From IMG/VR virus record IMGVR_UViG_3300037165_000009, positions 1 to 35,898 of that record: a stretch of 35,898 bases of DNA; one strand, written 5' to 3'. This document shows, one piece after another, positions 26,887-35,898 of this stretch; the stretch's first letter is position 1; each line of letters starts with the position of its first letter. A program made the position numbers and the translations under genes. Source of the DNA: a virus. The notes under the pieces were generated by a model. The model made no database searches. It was not told where the DNA came from and worked only from the letters and a program-made list of their open reading frames with translations.

Positions 26887-29800
26887 ATGGGTGCTATCCC
26901 GCTCCCCGACCAGGGATCGCAGTCGGTCCTGGACTCGGCGCGACAGGATGCGGAGGCATCGCTGCGTACGGCTTATCCGGGTAAGGATATCGGCTCGATG
27001 CTGGGGCAGAACAAAGCCCCGGCACCGGTCAATGACAACTCGGTCACGCCCGACACGGACTTCCAGGCAAGCCCGCCGCCGGATGCCACGGACGCGCCGC
27101 CATCCCCTGGCGCGGTGCCCCCCAAAGATGCGACCCCCGCGCCGCCCTCCAAGTCTCATGGCAACGGGGATATCTGGTCCGCCTCGAACCTGGCTGACTT
27201 CCTGCGCGACGAGTCCCAGGGCTCGACCAAAGAGATCGGCTTTGGCGTCATGCGCGGACTCGCTCGCGTTGGGAATGCTGGCTATACCTTGGCCGCGGGC
27301 ACGCTCGCAGCTGCCGCTGATCACGTTGCTGGTGCGTTACTCGGGACAGATGGCCAGAAGAAGACCGTCACGGGTGCCGAAGATGCGGTCTTCGATTTCA
27401 AGAAGAAGTACATCGACCCCGCCATCGACTCCTGGACGCCCGATCGCAATGCCGTCACGGGTCAAGGCGACGGCAGTGGTGGGCTCGCGCAGGCTCTAGG
27501 GTCCGCCGCAGAGATCATCCCCATCCTGGCAACCGGCGGGGTGGGCCAGGGCGCACTGATCGCGAGCACTGGCGTCAACAGCGCCACGGACGAGCTGGCC
27601 AAGGGCCACTCGATGCGTGAGTCCGTGGCGGCCGCCGCGGTGGACACGATTGCCACGGCCCTCCAGGCGGAGCTGGGCAAAGTCGTCCGACCTCTGACGA
27701 ACGCCATCCCAGCAAAGGTCCCCGAGCTGGTGAAGCAGATGGTCGCCCAGGTGCCGGTGGGCGATACGATCGCTGTGGCCCAGGACCTGATCAAGAAGCA
27801 GATCCTGGCCCGCAACGGGCACCCCGACGAAGCAGCCCAGATCGACCCCCTGGCGAACCTGGGAACTGACTCGCTGCAGAATGCAGTGTTCGCGGTCCTT
27901 GGTGGTCATGGGGAAAAAGCCGAGAAGCCCCCCGCTGGGCCGTCTATGGAACCCGGGCGGCCCATCGAGAGCGCCGACCAGACCACTGGCATCACGGTAG
28001 GGCCGAACCCGCCTGGTGGTGTGCAGAACCCCGCACCAGTCGCGCCCGGTGCCGTGCCCCCCGTTCCCCCGGTCGCGCCCAAGGCCCCGGAAGCCGCGCC
28101 CAATGCCCCGGAAGCCGCGCCCAATGCCCCGGAAGCCGCGCCGCCGCCCGCCGCCGCCCCTACACCGCCGCCGCCCGTGGAAGCCGCTCCGGCCCCCACG
28201 GTCCCGGATCACCCGACTCCCGAGCCGGCAAAGGACATCCGTGCCCAGCTGAAGGACATGAACGACTCCACGACCCCCCGGGTCGGCGTGTTCATTACCA
28301 CCGAGAACCAGCAGCAGATCTTCGGCCCCGACGCTCCCAAGTCCGAGAGTGCAGCGACTATCCAGCGCCAGATGGAACAGGCGCGCAAGACCGGCCGCGT
28401 GATCGACACGCCCCAGGGCACACTGATCCTCAAGGACAAGGCGACTGCGCTCAAGGCGCAGATGCTGCTGAAGAACGGCACCGACCCGCAGCTCGTGCTG
28501 GGGAAGTTCACCGGAGCTGGTGACGGGAAGCAGGTGGGTGACACCGCCGTGGTGCAGGGCCAGACCCCCGATGGCGCAGTTGCGACCGAGACCAGCGTGC
28601 GCCCCGACGAGGTTCCCGCCGCGGTGCAGGCCGCCAAGGACCAGGGCAAGACCCCCGTGGTCACAACGCCGGAGGCTGCGATCCAGCGCCGGGCCGAGGG
28701 TGTGCAGGCCGAGCAGAGCGCCCCGCCGCCGGATGCCACTGACATGCGCGCCGCCGTCCAGCAGGATGACAAGGATGGTCCGGCCAAGGACCTCCTGGCC
28801 CAGTCGTTGGAGTCGGATAAGACCAAGCCCGGCGATGACCTGACGACCATGCGCTCCAAGATAGAGGAGATGCAGGAGCCGAGGACCAAAGAGGCTTCCG
28901 AGAAGGATGACGAAGCCCCCACCGCGCAGCGCGGCATCATCAAGACCAAGGCGGGTGACCGTGCCGTGATCGTGCACGACGCCACGCCGGATGCTGAAGG
29001 CAAGATCCGCGTGAGCCCGATCGACGAGGAAGGCGAAGCCGGCCCCGAGATCCGCGTGCCCGCCGACTCGCTCGCCAGCAAGACAGACGCATCGCCGCCG
29101 GCTGAAACTGCCGGCGCTACAACCGAGCCAGAAGCCAAGCCCGAGACCGCTAAGCCGGCGGCGATGCCCGAAGACAAGGTAACGACCCTGGCCGATGGCA
29201 AGCCCAGCACCAAGCCCATCGACCAGCTGGCCGACGCGACCCGCGACTTCCTGATGCAAGACACCCCTTCCGGCAAGCGCAAGCTCGGTGGGCTGCCCGA
29301 GCGCGTGAGCCGCGTCGCGGAGTACGCCCGCACCCTGAAGTCGATCGCCGCCACCATGGACGGCGATGACGCCTCCCATGCGTACAAGGTCGCGGACAAG
29401 TACGACGAAATTGATATGAAGTCGGCGGAGGACATCGCGCACAACAAGGGCGTGGGTCACACCGAGATGGATGTCGCCCGCGAAAACATGGTGAACGCGG
29501 CGCGCAAGCTGATCGAGCCGGACTTCGAGCGCCCGCCTCTGAAGAAGGCCCGCGAGGTGAAGTTCGCCAAGAAGGTTGCCGATGGTAAGACCGATGCGGC
29601 TGCGGCGAAGCGGCAGGCTGAGATCGACGCCCTGGCCAAAGAGCAGGCGGCTGAGGATGCCCCTCCGCCGAAAAAGCTATCGCGTGCTGACCGTGAGAAA
29701 GCTGAAGCGGCTAAGACCAAAGTCATCGCGGATGTCGAGGACGAGACCAAGCCCAAGGTGCTGAGCAAGGCCGAGGAGCTAAAGCTGCGCAACGCTGGCA

Positions 29801-32800
29801 ATCGGTTCCGCCTTGCCGAAGACGACGAGGTGGACGCCCGCCGCAGCGATGTGGACAAGATTCTCAAAGAGATCTACGGCAAGCGCATGTCCGACAAAGA
29901 ACGCACGGACTTCATGAAAGTCCTGGACCAAATGCGCGAGGACGAGCGCACCCCGAAGACCCGCGACCAGGAGATCGAGGACGAGTTCGCGGACCAGCGG
30001 CGCATGGACACGGGCGAGGACGCCGACGACCTGGGGCACCGGGTGCTCGGGTTCGACGAGGTGGACCCCAAGGTCACGCAGCTGCACCTGGCGCTTGAGA
30101 AGGCCGGTGTATACAACAAGCTACGCGAAGGCGCGGCGCTCAAGCGCGAGTGGGATGCCAAGCACGTTCTGCAGGTAATGGCGGGGCAGACGGATGACGC
30201 GGACCTGAAGAGCTTCATTCAGAAGATTGCCCTGCACACCCCGGAGCAGACCAAGATCCGTCCGGTAGACGTGGTGCGCAACACCACCACGGGCAAGGAA
30301 ATGTCGGAGCGGGCGGGGCAGTTCGAGCTGAGCCATAACCTGATCCAGTTGGGTGTGAAGGGCTACAACGAAGCGCGCATGACCCACACGCTGCTGCACG
30401 AAGCCACGCACGCGGCGACGTACCATCTGATCGTGGGTAACCGGGATCACCCCTACGTGCGCGAGGCGAAGAACCTGCGCCAGATCTTGATCGACCGGCT
30501 GAAGGCCCAGTACGGTCATGACCTGATCCAGTCACACATCGACTACTTCAACAAGAAAGGCCCCAAGCCTGAGAAGTACGCGCAGGCCCTGTACGGCCTG
30601 ATGAACCCGGCTGAGATGCACGCCGAGGCGGCATCGAACCCGAAGTTCCGCGAGCTGATCGCCCGCTCGGAGAAGTACAAGCAGCCCGGTGAAGGGTTCT
30701 TGAACGGTGCCCACACACTGGCCAAGGCGATGTTCGAGAACCTGAAGCGCCTGCTGGGGATGCAGACCCCCGGCGAGGGCACGCTCCTGGGCTCGATCAT
30801 GCGCAACACCGAAAATCTCATGGAGGCGCAGTCGCACTTCCTGGCCGAGAAGGCGGACGCTGCAGTGCATGATCTGCACTCACTGGCCAGCTTGAACGAT
30901 GACCCGCGCCCGCTGAAGAACGAAGCCCGCCTGCGGGACGCCTATGGTCACTCCGTGGCGGTCAACGCCCGGCAGTGGTACCGCGCCGTGCGCACCGGTT
31001 CGATCCACGCGCTGCGCCGGCTGGTTCTGGCCGACGAAAAGCCCGACCAGATGGTGCGCTCGAACGCCCACTGGTTCGGCCGCGATGACGAGACCAACCC
31101 GCTGCGCCAGTGGGACGAGACCAAGAAGGACGCCGTGCAGGCCCAGAACAAGATCCTGGAGCACGCCCGAAAGCTGGTGCTGGATCGCCAGGCGCTCCCG
31201 AAGGATGTGGACAAGAAGCTCGGGCAGCTGCAGATCGACTCCCAGCAGTGGGGGTTCGACCCGACCAAGGACGCCACTGAACAGACCAAGGCTGCTCAGA
31301 AACTGCCGAACTTCAAGAACCGGTTCGCGGATTTCCAGAACCGGTGGCACGCGCTCGACCCCCGTGCCCAGGCAGTATTCCTGGGGGAGTCAGCGCACAA
31401 CGCATGGGAAGCGCGGCTGATGCGCAAGACTGGCGTGGACGCGAGTCTTGACTCGTTCACTGACAAGGACATCCCGCAAGCCCAGCGTGCATTGCTGTAC
31501 AGCGCCCGCACCAAGGGTGACTTCGACTCCCTGATCGGCACCGGCAAGCAGATCGATGTGGGGGACCGCAACGAGGCATTGAAGTCGGCGCTGCAGGACC
31601 TGGCAGCCTTCAATCAAGTCAAGGGCCACTACTTCCACCTGGGGCGCACGGGCGACTACGTTGTCTCAGTCAACCCTGAAGTTGATAAGAACTTCGACAC
31701 CCAGCAAGAAGCGGAAGCCCACGCGGATCTGGTGCGCTCGACCGGCCCGAATGCCAAGGCGACCGTCGCGGAGCTGGGGGGCAAGTGGAACGTCTCGGGC
31801 AAGAGCACGTACCTGTCGCGCCATACCAGCTGGGAAAGCGCCAAGATGGAACAGCAGCGATTGCTGGTGCAGGGCCACGACGTGGACCCTGTGACGACGC
31901 TGTTGGAATCCCAGACGGCTGGCTCTCTGCCACACAGTATGCAGTCGCTGGTCGCCGCGGCGCAGACGAAGCTGGAGCGGCGGGGGTCTGGGCCTGAGAC
32001 ACAGGCGCTGACCGACGCCCTGCGCAACACGTTCGTGCAGATGGTCGCCCACCGCTCCGAGTACGCCGCATCGAAGCTCGCCCGCCAGGGGTTCGGTGGC
32101 GTGAAGCCCGAGGAGATGGGCCGCAACTTCGCTGCGCACGTTCAGTCCAGTGCATGGAACATCGCCAATCTCGCCACGACTTTCAAGCAGGGTGAGGCGC
32201 TTGGCAAGCTGCGGGCCTCCACGAAAGACCGGGGGGCGGACGAGACGACGCTGTACAAGCGCGGCGCGGTCATGCAGGAGATCGGCAAGCGCACGGCGCA
32301 GGAAGTCAGCCAGTCGGGCCTTAAGAATCCGGTGAACGCGGTCATGGCGAAGATGGGGTACGCCAACTACCTGGCGAGCCCCGCACACACGATCGTCAAT
32401 CTGACGCAGAACTTCACGACGGCACTCCCCGTTGCGGGTGCGAAGTTCGGCTACGGCCGGGCGCTGGACTCGTTCGGCCGGGCGACCGCGGCGCTGATCA
32501 AGCCAACGCTGGGTGCCGCTGGGCGTGCATGGAATCCGAAGCTCCACGACTTCAATGTCGAGGATATGGTTCAGCACGGCATCGACTCCCTGAAGGGCCA
32601 CAAGGACTTCGGTAAGTACGTGCCACACCTGAAGACGATGCTTGACCGCGGAGTGTTGAACTCCACGTTCGCCGCGGAGCTGGGCCACCAGGCGCAGGGC
32701 GGCAATCGCACTGTCCAACGAGTGTTCGATGCCGCCCGTGTCATGCCGCAGATGGCCGAGGTGTACAACCGTATCTCCACTGCGCTGGTTGGTCTGGAGA

Positions 32801-33855
32801 ACACCAACGGGAACATCCAGAAGGCGAGCGACCTCGTGCTGGCAACTCACTTGGACTACAGCCAGCAGAGCAAGACTCGTGTCGGCAAGATGCTGGCGAA
32901 GGTTCCCGGTGCGAACACCGTCACGATGTTCCGCACTTACGTCCAGGGGATGCGCCACCTGCTGTACTCGAACGTCAAGAACATGGTGTTTGCGGAGAGC
33001 AAGTCGCGAGCCGAGGCTGCCAAGACTGTGGCGGGCCTGCTGGTCGGGCAGGGGATCTTCGCAGGTGTCATCGGCGGGGCCATGATCGAACCGGTGCGCG
33101 CTACCGCGTATCTGTGGCACCAGTTGTTCGGAGACAAGGACGACTACTATGACTTCGACAACACCGTGCGGCACTTCCTGTCCGATGCTATGGGCAGCAA
33201 AGCCGCCGACGTGGTGGGCGGCGGCCTTCCTCACCTACTCGGGTTCGACTTGTCCGGGCGCATGGGGCTGAGTGATTTGTTCCTCCATAACCCACCGGAT
33301 CTGCTGCACTCGGACACCAAGACCAAGATGGCATTCCTGGGCGAACAGCTGGGTGGCCCCATGGGTCAGATGGTTGCCGAGAACATCGACGGCTTCAGCA
33401 AGGCCATCGACCGTGGCGATGCGTTCGGGGCACTGGCGCAGATCATCCCGATCAAGCAGCTGCGCAATCTCCAGGAAGCCTACGCTTACGGCACCGAGGG
33501 CAAGCGCGCAGGCAATGGCGGGCAGCTGACGCCTGCCAGCGGGCTCGATGCGGCATACCAGGCGATCGGCCTTAAGCCCTCGGACGTGGCCGACGCGCAG
33601 CAGCGCCAGGGCGCAGTGATCAATTACAAGAACTTCACCAGCGATCGCAAGCAGCGGCTGCTGCGGGCGTGGGACAACACGAGTGATCCGCAGTCAGTGA
33701 TGTCCGCGATCCAGGACTACAACGCAAAAAATCCCGGGGATCGGATCAAGCCCACGGATCTTCGGCGGCAGGGTCAGGCGGCGATGCGGACGCAGGAAGA
33801 GATCGAAGATGGGCGGTCCAAGGACCCTGATGTGGACGAACTACTGAGGTACTGA
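26887..33855 (+). CDS. Giant large-polyvalent-type virion protein with zinc-peptidase motif (2322 aa)
   Basis: It starts at ATG 26887, two bases after the previous stop, and is by far the largest product. Visible parts: a glycine/alanine-rich hydrophobic region near residues 130-260 (LAQALGSAAEIIPILATGG, GQGALIASTGVNSATDEL); a proline/alanine linker with three APEAAPN-type repeats (about 395-445); a charged central part with an AEDAPPPKKLSRADREKAEA-type helix; a HEXXH zinc-peptidase motif, H1171-E1172-A-T-H1175 (LLHEATHAATYHL), with NPAEMHAEAASNPKF at 1240-1254 as the likely third-ligand segment; and a C-terminal half (from about 1800) with ASPAHTIVNLTQNFTTALP and a membrane-like segment near 2048-2078. 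This fits the 'large polyvalent protein' class, probably an ejected virion protein; no RNA polymerase motifs are visible. Confidence 0.8.
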   Translation: MGAIPLPDQGSQSVLDSARQDAEASLRTAYPGKDIGSMLGQNKAPAPVNDNSVTPDTDFQASPPPDATDAPPSPGAVPPKDATPAPPSKSHGNGDIWSASNLADFLRDESQGSTKEIGFGVMRGLARVGNAGYTLAAGTLAAAADHVAGALLGTDGQKKTVTGAEDAVFDFKKKYIDPAIDSWTPDRNAVTGQGDGSGGLAQALGSAAEIIPILATGGVGQGALIASTGVNSATDELAKGHSMRESVAAAAVDTIATALQAELGKVVRPLTNAIPAKVPELVKQMVAQVPVGDTIAVAQDLIKKQILARNGHPDEAAQIDPLANLGTDSLQNAVFAVLGGHGEKAEKPPAGPSMEPGRPIESADQTTGITVGPNPPGGVQNPAPVAPGAVPPVPPVAPKAPEAAPNAPEAAPNAPEAAPPPAAAPTPPPPVEAAPAPTVPDHPTPEPAKDIRAQLKDMNDSTTPRVGVFITTENQQQIFGPDAPKSESAATIQRQMEQARKTGRVIDTPQGTLILKDKATALKAQMLLKNGTDPQLVLGKFTGAGDGKQVGDTAVVQGQTPDGAVATETSVRPDEVPAAVQAAKDQGKTPVVTTPEAAIQRRAEGVQAEQSAPPPDATDMRAAVQQDDKDGPAKDLLAQSLESDKTKPGDDLTTMRSKIEEMQEPRTKEASEKDDEAPTAQRGIIKTKAGDRAVIVHDATPDAEGKIRVSPIDEEGEAGPEIRVPADSLASKTDASPPAETAGATTEPEAKPETAKPAAMPEDKVTTLADGKPSTKPIDQLADATRDFLMQDTPSGKRKLGGLPERVSRVAEYARTLKSIAATMDGDDASHAYKVADKYDEIDMKSAEDIAHNKGVGHTEMDVARENMVNAARKLIEPDFERPPLKKAREVKFAKKVADGKTDAAAAKRQAEIDALAKEQAAEDAPPPKKLSRADREKAEAAKTKVIADVEDETKPKVLSKAEELKLRNAGNRFRLAEDDEVDARRSDVDKILKEIYGKRMSDKERTDFMKVLDQMREDERTPKTRDQEIEDEFADQRRMDTGEDADDLGHRVLGFDEVDPKVTQLHLALEKAGVYNKLREGAALKREWDAKHVLQVMAGQTDDADLKSFIQKIALHTPEQTKIRPVDVVRNTTTGKEMSERAGQFELSHNLIQLGVKGYNEARMTHTLLHEATHAATYHLIVGNRDHPYVREAKNLRQILIDRLKAQYGHDLIQSHIDYFNKKGPKPEKYAQALYGLMNPAEMHAEAASNPKFRELIARSEKYKQPGEGFLNGAHTLAKAMFENLKRLLGMQTPGEGTLLGSIMRNTENLMEAQSHFLAEKADAAVHDLHSLASLNDDPRPLKNEARLRDAYGHSVAVNARQWYRAVRTGSIHALRRLVLADEKPDQMVRSNAHWFGRDDETNPLRQWDETKKDAVQAQNKILEHARKLVLDRQALPKDVDKKLGQLQIDSQQWGFDPTKDATEQTKAAQKLPNFKNRFADFQNRWHALDPRAQAVFLGESAHNAWEARLMRKTGVDASLDSFTDKDIPQAQRALLYSARTKGDFDSLIGTGKQIDVGDRNEALKSALQDLAAFNQVKGHYFHLGRTGDYVVSVNPEVDKNFDTQQEAEAHADLVRSTGPNAKATVAELGGKWNVSGKSTYLSRHTSWESAKMEQQRLLVQGHDVDPVTTLLESQTAGSLPHSMQSLVAAAQTKLERRGSGPETQALTDALRNTFVQMVAHRSEYAASKLARQGFGGVKPEEMGRNFAAHVQSSAWNIANLATTFKQGEALGKLRASTKDRGADETTLYKRGAVMQEIGKRTAQEVSQSGLKNPVNAVMAKMGYANYLASPAHTIVNLTQNFTTALPVAGAKFGYGRALDSFGRATAALIKPTLGAAGRAWNPKLHDFNVEDMVQHGIDSLKGHKDFGKYVPHLKTMLDRGVLNSTFAAELGHQAQGGNRTVQRVFDAARVMPQMAEVYNRISTALVGLENTNGNIQKASDLVLATHLDYSQQSKTRVGKMLAKVPGANTVTMFRTYVQGMRHLLYSNVKNMVFAESKSRAEAAKTVAGLLVGQGIFAGVIGGAMIEPVRATAYLWHQLFGDKDDYYDFDNTVRHFLSDAMGSKAADVVGGGLPHLLGFDLSGRMGLSDLFLHNPPDLLHSDTKTKMAFLGEQLGGPMGQMVAENIDGFSKAIDRGDAFGALAQIIPIKQLRNLQEAYAYGTEGKRAGNGGQLTPASGLDAAYQAIGLKPSDVADAQQRQGAVINYKNFTSDRKQRLLRAWDNTSDPQSVMSAIQDYNAKNPGDRIKPTDLRRQGQAAMRTQEEIEDGRSKDPDVDELLRY
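28084..28140 (+). repeat. 21-bp tandem repeat in the giant gene
   Basis: GCCCCGGAAGCCGCGCCCAAT occurs twice in full (28084-28104, 28105-28125) and once truncated (28126-28140), encoding the APEAAPN repeats of a proline-rich linker. Confidence 0.85.
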
Positions 33856-33857
33856 GT

Positions 33858-34157
33858 ATGTCTTGGGGCAACACGTATAGTCACAACTTTCTGATTGCGT
33901 TGGACTCGTTCGCGGCTGCGGTGTTCTTCAACCGGCCGGACCTTACGGTTTCAACCATGTGTTGGATGGTGTGCACCGGTAACGACGCTTCCCTGAAGCT
34001 GATGGCTTTCCAGCGTGCGTTCTTGAAATGGTTGGGTCCTGTCCTGAACTGGATCCAGGCGGACCATATGGCACTGGCGCGTCAGGGTGACCTGGACCGC
34101 GCCGCGAAGACGATCGCTGTCCTTGAGGATGCGATCACAGAGATGTCGAAAGGGTAA
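33858..34157 (+). CDS. Small conserved-looking phage protein, last gene of the rightward arm (99 aa)
   Basis: The ATG at 33858 follows the giant gene by two bases (GAGTATG). The N-terminal part MSWGNTYSHNFLIALDSFAA, AVFFNRPDLTVSTMCWMV, then a helical C-terminus (LARQGDLDRAAKTIAVLEDA) fit a short phage protein common after the structural genes of podophages, in which 'IALDxFxxAxFxxxPDxTxS' is familiar. Its role is unknown. It has three membrane-compatible hydrophobic stretches but they are short. The gene ends 60 bases before the converging primase/helicase gene, with no clear terminator between. Confidence 0.65.
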   Translation: MSWGNTYSHNFLIALDSFAAAVFFNRPDLTVSTMCWMVCTGNDASLKLMAFQRAFLKWLGPVLNWIQADHMALARQGDLDRAAKTIAVLEDAITEMSKG

Positions 34158-34217
34158 TGCACTCGATGTCGTCTTCGACCCAGGTGGTGACGATATCACC
34201 CAAGCGGGTACGCCGGC

Positions 34218-35898
34218 TTACTTGGCCAGCTCCGCGAGGATCGCGCTGGTAGGAGCCCCGATCCACTGCGGCAGATTTCGCGCTGCCATCACGCGACCCT
34301 TCGCACCGCGGACCAGGGGGAGCCTTTGCACGTCGGGGATTGCTTTGTGAATCCATTTGGCTGCCTTCTGTGATGAAGCTGTCTTGCCGGTCTCATTGTG
34401 GATCAAGGTCCGCACCTCGTCCATGTAGAACAGGTCGCGGTGGAACGGGCGCTCCTGGGCATTAAAGGCGTCTGTGATCAGCTGCTCTTCCTCGGCCAGT
34501 GATTGGAACGCCATGCGCTCTTTGGCGAGGGTCATCGGGGGTGGGTTATGCGGCTCGAAGCCCGCCAAGTCCACCCTGGCGAACAGGTATCGCAGCACGC
34601 CCGCGGCGCGGCTGCCACCCAGGAAGTGATGGATCTTGTTGAAATAGGTACGGTGTTCCTCGGGGGTGTAACCCCGCGCCGGCACCAGCTCGAAGACCCC
34701 CCAGCGTCGGTCCTGCCGGCTGGTGATGTACATGGCGTCGGTGTAGTTGGAAGTCGCTGTCACCAGCAGGCGGTTGGGGATGTCGTAATCATCCTTGCCC
34801 TTGCAGTGCACGTTGACCACTGAGTCAGTCACGATGCCTTTGAGCTGGTTGGCGATTGCGCTCGCGTTCCAGTGGCCGTTGACGTGCACTTCCTGAAGAT
34901 GAATCAGGTGGGCGTTCCCCAGGTAGCCGGTGAACGGGCGCTCCAGGATCTTGTTGGTTACCAGGTGGGCGTTATCCACACCCACCAGCAGCCGCGGGAT
35001 CTCGTAGGCCGCGGTGGACTTGCCGATGCCGTACTTCTCGGAGATGAACAGCAGTGCCGTGGCGATCTTCACGCCGGGCTTCTGGACTGCGTGGGCCAGG
35101 AACTGCAGCCAGTACTTCTTAAACGTCTGGTCTTCGGGGCGGGGGAACAGGTAGTCCACGAAGTCCGCGAACAGCCGCGCCTCCTGGATCGTCGGCACCA
35201 GCTCCGGCGCGGGCTGGACGTACTTGTTCACGTAGTCCTTGCCGCCCTCGGTGTAGGTGGTGCCAGCGCCAGGATGGAACCCCAGGGAATCTACGACGAC
35301 TTTCTTCGGGGACCGGCGCAAGACATCGCACGGGTCCAGCGGCACGCCGCTCTTGTTGCGTGGCATGTCCGGGGTGAAGATGTCCCGGATGCTTTCCTTG
35401 GTGTACAGGTCTCGGGACAGGTGCGAGTAGTAGGTGTCCTGGTTCTTCACATAGACGAACTGGTCGGTGAGGATCTTCTCCATGTCCTTCGTGCCAGCGC
35501 GGTTCTTGCCCGCTGCCTGGGCTGCCTCGACCGCGGCCTTGCGCACGCTGTTGATGGAGTTGGCAACCCGGGTTGAATAGGGCGTGTCCTCGTCCACGAC
35601 CCCCGCGTCAACATCCTCGGGCATCTGCCGGCCGGTCGGGGCTGGCTGCTCGGGCTCGGGTTCCTCGGGGTGCCTCCAGCCTCCGGCCTTGGCATGGAAG
35701 ATCACCGTAGCGATTGTCTTGCCGACCCTGCCCGTGGTGCCCTTGAATGACAGCCAGCGTTTGCGGACATCACCCTCGGACTCGTAGCCAGGCTCGTTCT
35801 GGCTCCACTCATGCGCGATCTGGAATCCTTCCTCACTGCCTTCGCTCCAGTCGTGCAGCCCAAGCAGGACCTCCAGCCACACGTCCCGGCGCTTGCCC
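34218..35898 (-). CDS. Primase/helicase-type replication protein, 5' end beyond the window (at least 559 aa)
   Basis: Read leftward and open at the right edge: no stop or certain start precedes codon 35895-35897, so the N-terminus is missing. The first part (WLEVLLGLHDWSEGSEEGFQ, IAHEWSQNEP) matches the PriCT_2 domain of primase-helicases. Further on, LFISEKYGIGKSTAAYEIPR (about 35005-35052) is a Walker A motif, followed by LGNAHLIHLQEVHVNGHWNA and NRLLVTATSNYTDAMYITSR, as in the SF3/D5-type DUF5906 helicases. The product unwinds DNA at the replication fork and may link to a primase domain. It converges with the late arm at 34157-34218. The start is unknown, so the true length is larger. Confidence 0.85.
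   Translation of the reverse strand, partial: GKRRDVWLEVLLGLHDWSEGSEEGFQIAHEWSQNEPGYESEGDVRKRWLSFKGTTGRVGKTIATVIFHAKAGGWRHPEEPEPEQPAPTGRQMPEDVDAGVVDEDTPYSTRVANSINSVRKAAVEAAQAAGKNRAGTKDMEKILTDQFVYVKNQDTYYSHLSRDLYTKESIRDIFTPDMPRNKSGVPLDPCDVLRRSPKKVVVDSLGFHPGAGTTYTEGGKDYVNKYVQPAPELVPTIQEARLFADFVDYLFPRPEDQTFKKYWLQFLAHAVQKPGVKIATALLFISEKYGIGKSTAAYEIPRLLVGVDNAHLVTNKILERPFTGYLGNAHLIHLQEVHVNGHWNASAIANQLKGIVTDSVVNVHCKGKDDYDIPNRLLVTATSNYTDAMYITSRQDRRWGVFELVPARGYTPEEHRTYFNKIHHFLGGSRAAGVLRYLFARVDLAGFEPHNPPPMTLAKERMAFQSLAEEEQLITDAFNAQERPFHRDLFYMDEVRTLIHNETGKTASSQKAAKWIHKAIPDVQRLPLVRGAKGRVMAARNLPQWIGAPTSAILAELAK

Noticed and set aside
28084-28140. CRISPR-like or regulatory 21-bp repeat
   Set aside because: Head-to-tail with no spacers and encodes an APEAAPN linker.
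27496-29460. 654-aa leftward open frame opposite the giant gene
   Set aside because: Shadow of strong third-position GC in the sense gene; composition is R/G/H-rich nonsense and it has no ribosome site. The same holds for the leftward frames at 12746-14290 and 31666-33234.
26887-33855. N4-type virion RNA polymerase in the giant protein
   Set aside because: No T7-like polymerase motifs could be found by eye and the protein is about 1200 residues shorter than N4 gp50.
34135-34217. Short leftward frame after the helicase stop (ending LGDIVTTWVEDDIECI...)
   Set aside because: Looks protein-like but has no start codon with a ribosome site, and is in a different frame from the helicase; a frameshift extension cannot be supported without relatives.

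Overview
The window is 35.9 kb of a GC-rich tailed double-stranded DNA bacteriophage genome, read as one long rightward late arm (about 1.3-34.2 kb) with leftward genes at both edges. The host is most likely a high-GC Gram-negative bacterium, perhaps a proteobacterium: there is an Rz/Rz1-type spanin pair, which acts on an outer membrane, and a phage protein with a signal peptide. The virion looks like a short-tailed podovirus. There is a large portal (790 aa) and a P22/N4-like coat protein, but no tape-measure, sheath or major tail tube gene, and the structural arm ends in a 2322-aa internal 'large polyvalent' protein. No integrase, reverse transcriptase, CRISPR array, tRNA or RNA polymerase was seen.

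Layout. 1-821: two leftward small genes of unknown function, each preceded by a large stem-loop and an AACGGAG ribosome site, with a third stem-loop at 26-65. 822-1323: a 500-bp noncoding control region with the 39-bp dyad, a possible three-way-junction RNA, a G-rich tract, and a strong sigma70-type promoter whose predicted start coincides with the ATG of the first rightward gene. 1324-4446: small unknown genes and two repetitive or alanine/glycine-rich probable virion proteins, closed by a terminator at 4474. 4553-8392: a ribbon-helix-helix protein, a zinc-ribbon-like protein, a candidate small terminase, two coiled-coil proteins, the large terminase and an exported four-cysteine protein, then a terminator. 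8470-14095: portal, three small proteins, scaffold and major capsid protein, followed by a terminator that shares a strand with an alternative hairpin. 14169-21238: head-tail adaptor-like proteins, tail fibre adaptor, fibres (glycine-rich, collar-domain, lectin-like) and a tail/virion protein. 21242-22705: lysis cassette (two membrane proteins, GH108-type muramidase, i-spanin with an embedded o-spanin). 22705-34157: small protein, GNAT-fold protein, two low-complexity internal virion protein candidates, the giant protein and a last small conserved phage gene. 34218-35898: leftward primase/helicase, running off the right edge.

How it works together. The late arm packages DNA (terminases, portal), builds the head (scaffold, coat), attaches the short tail and its receptor-binding fibres, loads ejection proteins and lyses the cell. 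Most genes overlap by 1, 4 or 8 bases, so translation is probably coupled. Terminators inside the arm (4474, 8406, 14124) lack clear promoters behind them except perhaps near 4519, so they probably set stoichiometry rather than end units. If the genome map is circular or terminally redundant, the leftward genes at both edges belong to one early/replication arm that diverges from the rightward arm at 822-1323 and meets it at 34.2 kb; that is an inference.
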